Source of the DNA: Microbulbifer sp. YPW1
Lineage (GTDB): Bacteria; Pseudomonadota; Gammaproteobacteria; Pseudomonadales; Cellvibrionaceae
Length of the DNA: 64,000 nucleotides
Reading direction: 5' to 3'
Assembly (NCBI RefSeq): GCF_013367775.1
Contig: NZ_CP055157.1
Span: 1,839,001-1,903,000, forward strand
Shown here: piece by piece, positions 25,248-34,551 of the stretch
Numbering within the stretch: the stretch's first letter is position 1
How the letters are laid out: every line of letters starts with the position of its first letter
Notes under the pieces: generated by a model
The model's input: the letters and a program-made list of their open reading frames with translations, nothing else
The model's database searches: none
What the model was told of the DNA's origin: nothing
Program-made: the position numbers and the translations under genes

Positions 25248-26642
25248 TTACAGATCCTCGGCGCGAATCCGCGCCACCTGATCCTTCGCTGCCGGCGCGC
25301 TGCTTTCCTCGCTCGCAGCCGGCGCACGACGCACGTACAGGTTCAGGCCTTTGAGCACATTCAGTGCCTCGAACACCTGATTGTCGCGGCTGTACCAGTC
25401 GTCCTGTTTCGCCTTGGCGCGCTTGCGGTCTTCCGATCCGCTTTCTTCACCGCCGTTGCCATTGCCCAGGTGCCCGGCCAGATCCGCTTCTGTGGTGCGG
25501 GCGCGGCCATCCATCCGGGTCACCTTCACACGCTCAACAGTGATATCCGGCTTGATGCCCTGGGCCTGGATGGAGCGTCCCTTGGGGGTGAAGTAGAGCG
25601 CGGTAGTGAGCTTGATTGCCCGTTCATCGTTGATCGGGATGACCGTCTGTACCGAGCCCTTGCCAAAGCTGTCGGTACCCATCACCACGGCGCGGCGGTG
25701 GTCCTGCAATGCGCCCGCCACGATTTCCGCCGCCGAGGCGGAGCCATCGTTGATCAGTACCACCAGCGGTGCACCATCGGTGACGTCACCGGCACTGGCG
25801 GAATAGCGCAGGTTGGAAGATTCGTTGCGGCCTTCGGTGTAGACCACCAGTCCCTCCTCGAGGAAGGCGTCGACCACTTCCACCGAAGACTGCAGCACCC
25901 CGCCGGGGTTGTTGCGCAGGTCGACCACCAGGCCTTTCAGCTCACCCTCTTTTTTGAGCTTTTTCATTGCCCGCATCAGGTCGCCACCGGTATCCAGCTG
26001 GAACTGGCTGATGCGCAGATAGCCGTACCCCTCTTCGAGCATTTCCCCGCGCACACTGTACACGCGCACCTTGTCGCGCTTGACGGTGACGTCGAAGGGC
26101 TCCTTGTGTCCCTTGCGGCCGATGGTGAGAGTGACCGAGGAGCCCACCGGGCCGCGCATTTTCTCCACCGCCTGGTCCAGGCTGACGCCGCGCATGGACT
26201 TGCCCGACAGGCGCAGGATCACATCCCCGGCGCGCAATCCGGCGCGTTCCGCGGGCGTGCCGTCCATGGGCGTGATGATAGTGATGTAATCATCCTCGAC
26301 ACCGACCTCGATCCCCAGTCCGGCAAACTCACCGGTGGTATTCGCCTGCAGGTCATCAAAGGATCGACTGTCGAGATAGGCCGAGTGCGGGTCCAATCCC
26401 TGCAACATGCCCTTGATGGCGTATTCCAGCAGGGTGCTGTCGTCCACCTCATTGATGTAGCCCTGGCGTATCTGCTCGAATACTTTGGCGAAACTGCGCA
26501 GGTCTTCGAGAGGCAGGCGGGATTCGGCTTCCAGCGATGCGCGCTCGCTGTCGCCCTGGCTGAGTCCCATCAGCGGCAGAGCGGTGAGAGCTGCCGCGCC
26601 TAGCAGGCGAGCCAGCAATTTTGGGGTGAACATAATCTGCAC
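25248..26642 (-). CDS. ctpA: S41-family C-terminal processing peptidase
   Basis: The 464-residue protein has an N-terminal signal sequence (ALTALPLMGLSQG region), a PDZ domain at about 95-175 (GLGIEVGVEDDYITIITPMDGT, then LRAGDVILRLSGKSM) and a tail-specific protease domain. The catalytic Ser sits in NDGSASAAEIVAGAL near residue 305 and Lys in SFGKGSVQT near 330. It trims C-termini of periplasmic proteins and often regulates cell-wall hydrolases, which fits its place after envC. The C-terminal 90 residues are charged and linker-like. Confidence 0.93.
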   Translation of the reverse strand: MQIMFTPKLLARLLGAAALTALPLMGLSQGDSERASLEAESRLPLEDLRSFAKVFEQIRQGYINEVDDSTLLEYAIKGMLQGLDPHSAYLDSRSFDDLQANTTGEFAGLGIEVGVEDDYITIITPMDGTPAERAGLRAGDVILRLSGKSMRGVSLDQAVEKMRGPVGSSVTLTIGRKGHKEPFDVTVKRDKVRVYSVRGEMLEEGYGYLRISQFQLDTGGDLMRAMKKLKKEGELKGLVVDLRNNPGGVLQSSVEVVDAFLEEGLVVYTEGRNESSNLRYSASAGDVTDGAPLVVLINDGSASAAEIVAGALQDHRRAVVMGTDSFGKGSVQTVIPINDERAIKLTTALYFTPKGRSIQAQGIKPDITVERVKVTRMDGRARTTEADLAGHLGNGNGGEESGSEDRKRAKAKQDDWYSRDNQVFEALNVLKGLNLYVRRAPAASEESSAPAAKDQVARIRAEDL

Positions 26643-26879
26643 GTCCTTGGCATTTATCGTTACTTTCTAGCCACTAGCTTTAGCTACTAGCTACACCGTG
26701 GGATGCCCGTAACTCGGGCTGCCCGCAAATTCGGCTGAGAATTCGTGATGTTCACTGAGAATTGTAGACCCGGCACTCCCCGCAGGTTTGAAGTTGGCGG
26801 GGAAGTGAACCGGCGTGTCAGTGCGGGGAATGAAACTGCAAGGGGAAGTGTGTTAGCGGATTGCGGGTGCGGAGCAAGC

Positions 26880-28025
26880 TCAGCGTCGACACCAGGCGGT
26901 GGGGTCCTGGGGTTTGCCGTGTCGGCGGATTTCAAAATAGAGGCCCGCCTGGCTCATGCCGCCGGTGTTGCCCACGCGGGCAATGGTGTCGCCGCTTTCC
27001 ACCCACTCGCCAATGGCGCGGGTTAGGGACTGGTTGTGGCCGTACAGGCTCATGTAGCCGTCGCCGTGGTCGAGAATGATCAGCATGCCCTGGCCGCGCA
27101 GGTAATCGGCAAAGACCACCCGCCCGCGGTGGATCGCCTTGACCGGGGCGCCCTCGTTAGCGCGCAGGGTTACGCCGGTCCAGGTGATGCCATTGGCGCG
27201 GCGCTGGCCAAAGGCGTTGGCGCGGCGTCCGCTGGTTGGCCACTGCATGCGTCCGCGCTGTTTGGCAAATGGCGTCTGGTCGCTGGGATTGATCAGGCTG
27301 GCGATGGCGCGGCCGACTTCATCCACCAGGCGCTGCAGGCGGCTGCGATCACTGTGCAGCTGATTGAGTTCTCCACTTTTGCTCGCCAGCTGCTTCGCCA
27401 GTTTGTCCAGGGTGCGCTGGCGCGACTGCTGCGCGCTGGTCAGTGCCCGACGTTTCTGTTCCAGCTGGTCGCGTTCGCGGGCGAGGGTGTCCTGTTCGCG
27501 CTGGATGCCGGCGCTGACAGTGGTGAGTTGATCGAGGGTGTTGACGTATTCGCCGATGACTTGGCTGCGTTGCTTGAGGAAGTAGTCGTGGTAGCGGAGT
27601 TGGCGGGCGATGTGCTGGGGGTCTTGTTGGTTGAGGAGCAGCTTGATCTGCTCCTGGCGACCGAGTCGGTATGCGGCGGCGACTTCCTGCTCGGCCCGCC
27701 GCTGCATACTTCGCCGGGATTCCTCCAGCTGTTTTTCTTCCCGCTTCAATTCCTGCAGCTTCTCGCCGCGGCTCTGCATGTCCGACTTGATCTTGTCGAT
27801 CCGTTGCAGCAGCTCGGAGATGTCTTTCTCGTTGGACTCCAGGTCCTTGAGCAGCTGATCGCGCTCACCCTTAACCTGGTTCAGCTCCTCCTGCAAAGAC
27901 TCGATACGCTGCTTGATTTCCGTCAGCCGCGCTTGCTGCTCCTCGTCCGCCGCCTGCGCGAAGCAGGCGGGAACCAGAAGCAACGAGGACAGCAGGGCTG
28001 TGATGACAACTGCAGAAAATTTCAT
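26880..28025 (-). CDS. envC: Murein hydrolase activator EnvC
   Basis: The 381-residue protein has a signal peptide (cleaved after ACFAQA), a long coiled coil (about residues 28-250) and a C-terminal LytM/M23 domain (about 270-380: GVTLRANEGAPVKAIHRGRVVFA, LDHGDGYMSLYGHN). The zinc-ligand H-x3-D of active LytM enzymes is missing (ANEGAPV) and YFEIR replaces HFEIR, as expected of EnvC, which activates amidases AmiA/AmiB at the septum rather than cutting peptidoglycan itself. The gpmI-envC-ctpA order matches E. coli and Pseudomonas. Confidence 0.93.
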   Translation of the reverse strand: MKFSAVVITALLSSLLLVPACFAQAADEEQQARLTEIKQRIESLQEELNQVKGERDQLLKDLESNEKDISELLQRIDKIKSDMQSRGEKLQELKREEKQLEESRRSMQRRAEQEVAAAYRLGRQEQIKLLLNQQDPQHIARQLRYHDYFLKQRSQVIGEYVNTLDQLTTVSAGIQREQDTLARERDQLEQKRRALTSAQQSRQRTLDKLAKQLASKSGELNQLHSDRSRLQRLVDEVGRAIASLINPSDQTPFAKQRGRMQWPTSGRRANAFGQRRANGITWTGVTLRANEGAPVKAIHRGRVVFADYLRGQGMLIILDHGDGYMSLYGHNQSLTRAIGEWVESGDTIARVGNTGGMSQAGLYFEIRRHGKPQDPTAWCRR

Positions 28026-28061
28026 GAAGACAGTTTCTTAACCTCGCGGGCTGAACCCGGA

Positions 28062-29606
28062 TTAATTCAGTTTTACCAGCGGCTCGCCGCTCATTTCGGC
28101 CGGCTGTGGCATGCCCATCAGTGCCAGCATGGTCGGTGCCACGTCGGCGAGGCTGCCGCCATCGCGCATGCTCACATCGCGCGCACCGATATACACAAAC
28201 GGTACCGGCAGGGTGGAGTGCTGGGTGCTGACCTGGCCGGAGCCGGCGTCGAACATCTCTTCCACATTGCCGTGGTCGGCGGTGATCAGTACCTCACCAC
28301 CGGCGGCCAGGGCTGCCTTGGTTACGCGGTCGACACAGGTGTCCAGCGCTTCCACCGCTTTTACCGCGGCCTCGAATACACCGGTGTGGCCCACCATGTC
28401 GCCGTTGGCGTAGTTACAGATGATCGCGTCAAACTTGCCGCTCTCGATCGCGGCTACCAGTTTGTCGGTCACTTCCGGCGCGCTCATTTCCGGCTGCAGG
28501 TCGTAGGTGGCCACATCCGGGGATTTGATCAGGATGCGCTCTTCGCCATTGTAGGGCTCTTCGCGGCCACCGCTAAAGAAGAAGGTCACATGTGCGTACT
28601 TTTCTGTCTCGGCAATACGCAATTGGGTCTTGTTCTGGTTCTGCAGGTACTCACCAAAGGTGTTGACCAGGTTTTCCGGCGGGAAGGCGCAGCTGGCGTC
28701 GATATCGGCAGCGTATTCCGTGGTCATCACGAAATCTGCCAGCTTGGGGGTAACCGCGCGGGCAAAGCCGTCGAAGTTCGGGTCGGTAAAGGCGCGGGTC
28801 AGCTGGCGGGCGCGGTCCGGGCGGAAGTTCATAAAGATCAGCGCGTCGCCGTCTTTGACCGGTGCCGCGTCGCCAATCCGGGTCGGCGCCACGAATTCGT
28901 CGTTCTCATCGCGGGCGTAAGCGGCGGCGAGTCCGGCGAGGGCGTCTGCCGCCTGGTGCTCGGAAACGCCCTGGGTCATCAGGTCGTAAACCGGTTGTAC
29001 ACGGTCCCAGCGGTTGTCGCGATCCATGGCGAAATAGCGGCCGGAGATACTGGCGATGCGGGCATTGCCCAATGCGTCACAGACCTGGGTCAGGCGCGCC
29101 AGCGGGGCCTCCGCGCTGCGCGGTGCGGTGTCGCGGCCGTCGGTGAACGCGTGGATGTAGATTGCCCTGGCGCCGCGCTGGGCAGCCAGGGTGGCCATTG
29201 CCACAATGTGGTCGTCGTGGCTGTGCACACCGCCGTCGGACAGCAGGCCCATGATGTGCACCGCGCCGTTATTGGTGATGGCCTTGTCGACCGCGGCGGT
29301 GTAGGCGGGGTTCTTGAAGAACTCGCCGTCCTTGATGGCCTTGTTGATGCGGGTGAAGTTCTGGTACACCACGCGGCCGGCGCCGAGGGTCATGTGGCCC
29401 ACTTCGGAGTTGCCCATCTGGCCTTCCGGCAGGCCTACCGCCATGCCTGAAGTCTGGATCAGGGTTTTCGGGCGGCTGGCCCAGATCTGGTCCCATACCG
29501 GGGAGTTCGCCGCCGCAATGGCGTTGTGCTCGGAGTGCTCACTGTGGCCGAAGCCGTCCAGAATCAGCAGTACCACGGGGCGTTTGGGCGAAGACTCGGA
29601 TGCCAT
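28062..29606 (-). CDS. gpmI: 2,3-bisphosphoglycerate-independent phosphoglycerate mutase
   Basis: I prefer the ATG at 29606 (514 residues, [20 protein letters not shown]); a frame to 29654 adds 16 residues not seen in the family. This alkaline phosphatase-fold enzyme interconverts 3- and 2-phosphoglycerate. Metal and active-site motifs are LILDGFG, the phosphoserine in [29 protein letters not shown], and [11 protein letters not shown] near residue 445. It heads the gpmI-envC-ctpA cluster and diverges from the rhodanese-grxC-secB genes. Confidence 0.97.
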   Translation of the reverse strand: MASESSPKRPVVLLILDGFGHSEHSEHNAIAAANSPVWDQIWASRPKTLIQTSGMAVGLPEGQMGNSEVGHMTLGAGRVVYQNFTRINKAIKDGEFFKNPAYTAAVDKAITNNGAVHIMGLLSDGGVHSHDDHIVAMATLAAQRGARAIYIHAFTDGRDTAPRSAEAPLARLTQVCDALGNARIASISGRYFAMDRDNRWDRVQPVYDLMTQGVSEHQAADALAGLAAAYARDENDEFVAPTRIGDAAPVKDGDALIFMNFRPDRARQLTRAFTDPNFDGFARAVTPKLADFVMTTEYAADIDASCAFPPENLVNTFGEYLQNQNKTQLRIAETEKYAHVTFFFSGGREEPYNGEERILIKSPDVATYDLQPEMSAPEVTDKLVAAIESGKFDAIICNYANGDMVGHTGVFEAAVKAVEALDTCVDRVTKAALAAGGEVLITADHGNVEEMFDAGSGQVSTQHSTLPVPFVYIGARDVSMRDGGSLADVAPTMLALMGMPQPAEMSGEPLVKLN

Positions 29607-29913
29607 GGGATCGGTATTCCTGTGTTGGGTTGATGGGTGATCGTTCGGCGTCATTGCCAGAGGACGGAACTCGTAAGGGAGTTTTACCGCAGGTGGCGGA
29701 TTTTAACCTGTTTCCGGGCCTGAGGTCAGGTATTAACCAGTATTCGGCGGCTTTCGGCAGTGAAATTGCTGGTTAAGATTTGGCCATGGTCGTGTATACT
29801 GCGCCACCTTCGAGCTGCCGGTTGGGTTGTTTTACAATACCGGCGCAAACGCGGCCGACTGATGCGTCAGTGGTCGAATTCAGAACAACAAACTTATATT
29901 TTCCGGGGGCGGA
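29607..29913. promoter_or_regulatory. Divergent promoter region gpmI / rhodanese-grxC-secB
   Basis: The region has no gene. A candidate sigma70 promoter faces right: TTAAGA (29773-29778), 16 bp, TATACT (29795-29800), giving a leader of about 107 nt before the GTG at 29914. Confidence 0.5.
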
Positions 29914-30324
29914 GTGGACTTTTTCGTCTTTATCAGCGAGCAGTGGCTGCTGGTGAGTCTGTTGGTGGCGCTGGTGTATGCGCTGGCAATTACCGAACGT
30001 ATCAAAGCGGGCAAACCCGCGTCGGCCCACGAGGCCACCCGACTGATCAATACTGAGGATGCCCGGGTGGTGGATCTGCGCGATCGCGCCGAGTTCGCTG
30101 CCGGACACATCGTCGACGCCATCCATATCCCCCACGGGGATATCGAGAAGCGCATCGGCGAACTCGCACCCTATAAAGAAAAGACCCTGATCCTGGCGGA
30201 CAAGATCGGCCAGCATGCGGGCCCGGTCGGGCGTCAGCTGAAAAAGGCGGGCTACACCGTGCGCCGCCTGGAAGGCGGTATGTCCGAGTGGGCGAACCAG
30301 AAGCTCCCGCTGGTGAAGGGCTGA
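29914..30324 (+). CDS. Membrane-anchored rhodanese-like protein (YibN type) lacking the catalytic Cys
   Basis: A GTG start gives 136 residues: one N-terminal membrane helix (about 10-26, WLLVSLLVALVYALAI) and a rhodanese domain (ARVVDLRDRAEFAAGHIVDAIHIPHGDI, then RLEGGMSEW). The active-site loop where rhodaneses carry Cys reads LILADKIGQHAGP, so sulphur transfer by the usual mechanism looks impossible. The yibN-grxC-secB gene order is the same as in E. coli. A scaffold or binding role is likely. Confidence 0.88.
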   Translation: MDFFVFISEQWLLVSLLVALVYALAITERIKAGKPASAHEATRLINTEDARVVDLRDRAEFAAGHIVDAIHIPHGDIEKRIGELAPYKEKTLILADKIGQHAGPVGRQLKKAGYTVRRLEGGMSEWANQKLPLVKG

Positions 30325-30433
30325 TCCCTGACTCTGGCCGGTATAAACCGGCGCTGAACTGGCTCGACCGGACGAGACTGGAGCTGAAGAGTCCCGTTCG
30401 GTCAGGTAAAGCAAGCAAAGAGGTTTTCCGTCT

Positions 30434-30685
30434 GTGAAAGAAGTCGTCATCTACACCACCCGCTTCTGCCCCTTCTGTATCCGAGCGAAATACCTGCTGG
30501 ATAACAAGAATGTCCCCTACACCGAAATCTCGGTGGACGGCGACCGCGAGCTGCGTGCTGAAATGACCGCCAAGGCGGGCAGCCACACAGTGCCGCAGAT
30601 ATGGGTTGGTGAAAAACACGTGGGCGGTTGCGATGAACTGATGGCCATCGAGCGCAGCGGAGAGCTGGATCAGTTACTGGCGTGA
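30434..30685 (+). CDS. grxC: Glutaredoxin 3
   Basis: A GTG start after an AGAGG site gives an 83-residue glutaredoxin. The active site is CPFC (residues 12-15) rather than the commoner CPYC. The TVPQIWVGEKHVGGCDEL segment provides the cis-Pro and glutathione-binding part. It reduces disulphides and mixed glutathione disulphides in the cytosol. It sits in the conserved rhodanese-grxC-secB cluster. Confidence 0.96.
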   Translation: MKEVVIYTTRFCPFCIRAKYLLDNKNVPYTEISVDGDRELRAEMTAKAGSHTVPQIWVGEKHVGGCDELMAIERSGELDQLLA

Positions 30686-30820
30686 AGCCTCGCGTCAAGT
30701 ACAAGAATTTTCAGTGACATGCCTTGAAAGGGTATTTCGAGGCCCCCATAAGTAAGACCCATACAGGGAGTCTTCTTTCAGGGAAGGCAGTAAATAAACT
30801 TTTTTTAAGCAGGCAGTAAC

Positions 30821-31315
30821 ATGGCTGAAGAACAAAACGGCGCTGCAGTAAACGGCGAACAACAAGTACAATTCGCGATGCAGCGTATCTACCTGAAAGA
30901 CCTGTCCTTCGAGACTCCGATGGGTGCAGAGGTTTTCAAAAAGCAGTGGAAACCCCAGGTAAATCAGGAACTGAACACCAAAACCGCCAAGATCGACGAA
31001 GATCTGTACGAAGTGGCGTTGACCCTGACCATTACCGTCAAGGTTGAAGAAGAGACCGCGTTCCTGGTGGAAGTCCAGCAAGCCGGCCTGTTCGGCATCA
31101 AGGGCCTGGAAGGCCAGCAGCTGGCCCAGGCGCTGAACACTGCCTGCCCGCAGATCCTGTTCCCCTACGCGCGCGAAGTGGTAGACAACATTGTGACCAA
31201 GGGCTCTTTCCCCGCCCTGATGCTGCCGCCGATCAACTTCGACGCCCTGTTCGCGGCTGCCATGCAGCAGGCGCAACAGCAGGCCGAGCAAGGCGCAGAG
31301 AAGACCGACGCCTAA
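30821..31315 (+). CDS. secB: Protein-export chaperone SecB
   Basis: The 164-residue protein fits SecB throughout: [46 protein letters not shown], a [14 protein letters not shown] helix, and the [16 protein letters not shown]-terminus that contacts SecA. It keeps preproteins unfolded for the Sec pathway, a useful function given the many exported receptors and hydrolases in this window. A strong terminator follows. Confidence 0.97.
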   Translation: MAEEQNGAAVNGEQQVQFAMQRIYLKDLSFETPMGAEVFKKQWKPQVNQELNTKTAKIDEDLYEVALTLTITVKVEEETAFLVEVQQAGLFGIKGLEGQQLAQALNTACPQILFPYAREVVDNIVTKGSFPALMLPPINFDALFAAAMQQAQQQAEQGAEKTDA

Positions 31316-31332
31316 GGCCCGGTTTTCTTGTC

Positions 31333-31359
31333 AAAAAAGGCTCCTTCGGGGGCCTTTTT
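31333..31359 (+). terminator. Rho-independent terminator after secB
   Basis: An AAAAAGGCTCC / GGGGCCTTTTT-type stem closes on a TTCG tetraloop and ends in five T residues, 18 bp after the secB stop. Confidence 0.85.
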
Positions 31360-31483
31360 CGTGTCTGAAGTAATGTCCAGTTGTTGCAGGGCTTGTTAAA
31401 TTGCCCGGTTTTTCGGTAATGCACGAACCTGCGATGCGCAGCCGGCAGAGCCGCCACGCACCAGCCTACGGAGTACAAGCCCC

Positions 31484-31927
31484 ATGAACTGGGACCTGCC
31501 AACCCCTTACATTCAAAGTGTCCAGGTAATGCCCGAACACGTCGATGGCCTGCACCACGCCAACAATGCCGAATACGTGCGCTGGTGTGAGCGTGCGGCC
31601 TGGTCGCACAGTCTGGAGCTGGGGCTGGATGTCACTAATTACCAGTCGATGGACCGGGGAATGGCCATTCGCCAGGCCGAGTACGACTATATACTGGCCG
31701 CTAGGGAGGGCGATGAGCTGCTGATCGGCACCTGGCTCACCAAGGTCGACAGTCGCCTCAACATGACCCGTAAGTTCCAGGTTTTCCGCGCCAGTGACCA
31801 GGCTCTGATCCTGCGCGCCACCTGGCAGATGGTGTGTATCGAGCTCTCCAGCGGCAAACCCAAGCGGATGCCGCAGACCTTCAAGGACATATACGGCCCC
31901 GCAGTGGTCATCTGCGAGGGCGGTTGA
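31484..31927 (+). CDS. Acyl-CoA thioesterase (4HBT hotdog fold)
   Basis: The 147-residue protein matches the YbgC/FadM-like hotdog family: HVDGLHHANNAEYVRWCERAAW at residues 14-35, then IRQAEYDYILAAREGDELLIGTWL and FQVFRASDQALILRATWQMV. It probably hydrolyses acyl-CoA thioesters in the cytoplasm. The short-chain dehydrogenase gene follows by 39 bp, suggesting linked lipid metabolism. The exact substrate cannot be read from the sequence. Confidence 0.85.
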   Translation: MNWDLPTPYIQSVQVMPEHVDGLHHANNAEYVRWCERAAWSHSLELGLDVTNYQSMDRGMAIRQAEYDYILAAREGDELLIGTWLTKVDSRLNMTRKFQVFRASDQALILRATWQMVCIELSSGKPKRMPQTFKDIYGPAVVICEGG

Positions 31928-31966
31928 TACCCCACAATCACACGGCAACCCCAAGGGAGCGCCTGT

Positions 31967-32830
31967 ATGAGCGACGCGATCACCCTCACTGAAAACACCG
32001 GCGCCCTCAAAGGCAAAACCATCTTTATCACCGGCGCCAGCCGCGGCATCGGCCGCGCCATCGCCCTCAAATGTGCCGCCGATGGCGCCAATATTGCCAT
32101 TGCCGCCAAGTCCGCAGAGCCCCACCCCAAACTCCCGGGGACCATCTACACCGTCGCCGAGGAGATTGAGGCTGCCGGCGGCAAGGCCCTGCCGATGCAG
32201 GTGGACGTGCGCGAAGAGGAGCAGGTCGCCGAGGCGCTGAAGAAAACCGCAGACATCTTCGGTGGCATCGACGCGGTCATCAACAATGCCGGTGCCATCA
32301 ACCTGACCAATGTCGAGTCCACACCGCCCAAGCGCTACGACCTGATGATGGATATCAATGCCCGCGCCGTGTACCTCACCGCGCACCTGGCGATTCCCTA
32401 CCTGAAGCAGTCCGAATGCGGGCACATTCTCAGCCTGTCACCGCCGCTGAACCTGGAGCCGCGCTGGTTGGGGCCCTTCGCGCCCTACGCGCTGTCCAAG
32501 TTCGGCATGACCATCCTCAGCATGGGGCTGGCAGAGGAGCTGCGCGAAACCAATATCAGCGTCGCCACCCTGTGGCCGCGCACCCTGGTGGCGACCGCGG
32601 CCATCGAGTTCGCCGTGGGCAGCCGGGAAATGTTCGAGCAGAGCCGCAAGCCCCTGGTGATGGCGGACGCCGCTTACGAGGTGCTGACAACCAGTAACCG
32701 GGGCCTGAACGGCGCCCAGCTGATCGACGAGACCCTGCTGCACGAACGCGGGGTGGAAGATTTCACCGAATATGCGCACAATCCCGCCAAGGCCGGTGAG
32801 TTGGCAGTGGATCTGTTTCTCGATCCCTGA
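31967..32830 (+). CDS. Short-chain dehydrogenase (HSDL2-like)
   Basis: The 287-residue SDR has the cofactor motif GASRGIGRAIALKCAADG (residues 21-38), NNAG near 107, and the catalytic region with YALSKFGM near 176; the usual catalytic Ser is in SLSPPLN. Its extra 40 C-terminal residues and KSAEPHPKLPGTI segment are typical of the hydroxysteroid dehydrogenase-like 2 group acting on fatty-acid or steroid-like substrates. An AGGGAG ribosome site precedes the ATG. It is probably co-transcribed with the thioesterase. Confidence 0.87.
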   Translation: MSDAITLTENTGALKGKTIFITGASRGIGRAIALKCAADGANIAIAAKSAEPHPKLPGTIYTVAEEIEAAGGKALPMQVDVREEEQVAEALKKTADIFGGIDAVINNAGAINLTNVESTPPKRYDLMMDINARAVYLTAHLAIPYLKQSECGHILSLSPPLNLEPRWLGPFAPYALSKFGMTILSMGLAEELRETNISVATLWPRTLVATAAIEFAVGSREMFEQSRKPLVMADAAYEVLTTSNRGLNGAQLIDETLLHERGVEDFTEYAHNPAKAGELAVDLFLDP

Positions 32831-32878
32831 GCAGACTCGCCGGTACCTACAGTCGGCAAGAGGTAAGCGGGGAACACT

Positions 32879-33487
32879 GTGGATAACAGCGATGTGGAAG
32901 ATTTTCGCGGCGCAATGGGCGCATTGGGCGACGTAAAGCCGCTGGCGCCCAAGCACCGTCAGTCCGCGCTGCGCAAAGACGACCGCGACGCTGCCGCCAA
33001 TTCCCTCAACCAGCGCGCCCGCAGAGAGGCGGCCACCGCGCAGACTGCGCGCGAGCTGAACCCCCTCGGTGGTGAGTTCGTAGAGCCGGTGGACCCCTGG
33101 GATCCCATCGAATTCAAACGCGACGGTGTGCAAAACGGGGTTTACCGCAATCTGCGCCTGGGCAAGTACACCGTGGACGCGCGCCTGGACCTGCACCATC
33201 ACACCATCGAGATGGCCCGCCGCGCCCTGTACCAGTTTATACGGGACTGCATGGATGCGGACGTGCGCTGCGCACTGGTGACCCACGGCAAGGGCGAGGG
33301 TCGCAAGCAGCCCGCGCTGTTGAAGAGCTGTGTCAACGCCTGGTTGCCGCAACTGCCCGAGGTGCTGGCTTTCCACAGTGCGCAGAAACAACACGGCGGC
33401 CTGGGGGCCACCTACCTGTTGCTGCGCAAGAGCGAACGCAAACGCCAGCAGAATCTGGAGCAGCACCAGCGCCGCTCGCGCCCGTAA
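32879..33487 (+). CDS. smrA: Smr-domain endonuclease-like protein SmrA
   Basis: A GTG start gives 202 residues. A basic, helical N-terminus (1-100) precedes a C-terminal Smr domain with the DLHHHTIEMARRAL motif (about residues 106-119), LVTHGKGEG (134-142), and an LPEVLAFHSAQKQHGGLGATYLLLRK end. Small MutS-related domains are nickases or RNA endonucleases; bacterial SmrA/SmrB members act in nucleic-acid quality control. It begins 48 bp after the SDR gene. Confidence 0.9.
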   Translation: MDNSDVEDFRGAMGALGDVKPLAPKHRQSALRKDDRDAAANSLNQRARREAATAQTARELNPLGGEFVEPVDPWDPIEFKRDGVQNGVYRNLRLGKYTVDARLDLHHHTIEMARRALYQFIRDCMDADVRCALVTHGKGEGRKQPALLKSCVNAWLPQLPEVLAFHSAQKQHGGLGATYLLLRKSERKRQQNLEQHQRRSRP

Positions 33488-33668
33488 CGCAACACAGAAA
33501 TATCAGACGCGCGCGCAGGTATTTTCGCGGGCTATTGGGAAAATTTCCCGGTTCGTAATCTGTTTGTCACGTCTGGCACCTACTCTAATTCCCACAACGA
33601 AATTTCGCTTGTCCGGTTGCTTCATCGCCAGCCGAAACAGTTTTCGTTGTTCTTCTCTCTTTGCATCG

Positions 33669-33692
33669 CACCAATTGAATTGGTGACTTTTT
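33669..33692 (+). terminator. Terminator-like hairpin after smrA
   Basis: Perfect arms CACCAATT / AATTGGTG around a single G, followed shortly by five T residues. Confidence 0.55.
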
Positions 33693-33778
33693 GCTTCCGA
33701 GTTTGGAGGTGCCTCCGATTGGAGGATTGGTCCCGGGCATCGCGCTGCGAATCGGGACCCTTCTTGAATGACGCTTGA

Positions 33779-33803
33779 AGCGGCCCTTGTGGCCGCTTTT
33801 TTT
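33779..33803 (+). terminator. Strong Rho-independent terminator
   Basis: A 7-bp GC-rich stem AGCGGCC / GGCCGCT with a CTTGT loop is followed by seven T residues. It lies about 290 bp after the smrA stop, further than expected for that gene, which supports a separate short transcript. Confidence 0.8.
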
Positions 33804-33847
33804 ATGTCTGCCTGTGCGTGGCGGAGCGTGTTTATGCGCGAGTGGCT

Positions 33848-34426
33848 TTAGCGGGCTGGCGGGGCGACTTCACCGGTCTGCTTGAACTCCAGCCGCGTGC
33901 CGTCGTCGCCTTCCAGGACCAGGGTATCGCCGCGGGCGTGAGCGCGGGTGACTCGCGGTAGCGCCAGCAGAAAGTCTTTCTCCAGCTCGCTACTCTTGCG
34001 GCGCCCCACCATGCGGGAAATCGTCGGTGGCTTGAGCCATTGGATGGTGCCGCCGTCGCTCAGCCGGAACTGGCCCAGATAGGGATTGGAGCCGGCACTG
34101 CCGCGCACAAAACCGAGCTTGTCGCAGCCCAGGTAGGGGCGATCGCGCCACATCTTCTGCCAGAACATTCGGGACTTGTGTTCGCGCCCATCGACGGACA
34201 GCGTATCCAGCAGCCACTGACGCTCGCAAATGGCGTCGCTATTGGTGGCGCGCATTGCCGATGGCTGGGTGTCGCTGCTACCGCAGCCGGTGAGGATTAG
34301 GCCCGCAAACAGCAGAGCGAGAAGGACCGCGTGCGCGCGCAGTGCACGGGTGAGGTTGAGTTGTGGCGGCAGAAACGGGCGGTGCATTTGTTCCATCCGG
34401 TGGGTATTTGCGCCATTTAACATCAA
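33848..34426 (-). CDS. META-domain lipoprotein
   Basis: The frame gives 192 residues; internal starts (for example MHRPFL) are possible. A hydrophobic leader ends in the lipobox LTGC (about residue 47), so the mature protein is lipid-anchored. The mature part follows the META/HslJ pattern: WLLDTLSVDGREHKS..., SNPYLGQFRLSDGGTIQWLKPP, and LVLEGDDGTRLEFKQ at the end. META-domain proteins are envelope stress or motility-related; the role here is unknown. A second META lipoprotein gene lies just upstream in the same direction. Confidence 0.75.
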   Translation of the reverse strand: MMLNGANTHRMEQMHRPFLPPQLNLTRALRAHAVLLALLFAGLILTGCGSSDTQPSAMRATNSDAICERQWLLDTLSVDGREHKSRMFWQKMWRDRPYLGCDKLGFVRGSAGSNPYLGQFRLSDGGTIQWLKPPTISRMVGRRKSSELEKDFLLALPRVTRAHARGDTLVLEGDDGTRLEFKQTGEVAPPAR

Positions 34427-34551
34427 TTGCCGGCGGGTGTCTGTGACCCATCCGGTCTATCCGGTACCTGATTACGGCTGAAATATCCGTTGCCGTGTTA
34501 GCCGTGGTGTGTGGTGAGGAGTGGGACGGCCAGGAAAACGGCGGGCTGCCG

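Larger units (their letters stand above)
33594..33803 (+). ncRNA. Candidate structured non-coding RNA in the smrA-META intergenic region
   Basis: The 360 bp between smrA and the next gene contain no reading frame but a string of symmetrical elements on the plus strand. There are 9-bp arms ACAACGAAA / TTTCGTTGT (33594-33650), a perfect 8-bp hairpin with a T-run (33669-33692), GGAGG TG CCTCC (33705-33716), a 7-bp stem GGTCCCG / CGGGACC (33729-33759) and a strong terminator (33779-33803). GGA-rich loops recall CsrA/RsmA-binding RNAs. It may be a small RNA or only the smrA 3' region. Confidence 0.4.

Noticed and set aside
27036..29450. 804-codon plus-strand frame opposite envC and gpmI.
   Set aside because: It crosses two well-supported genes on the other strand and has no recognisable domain.
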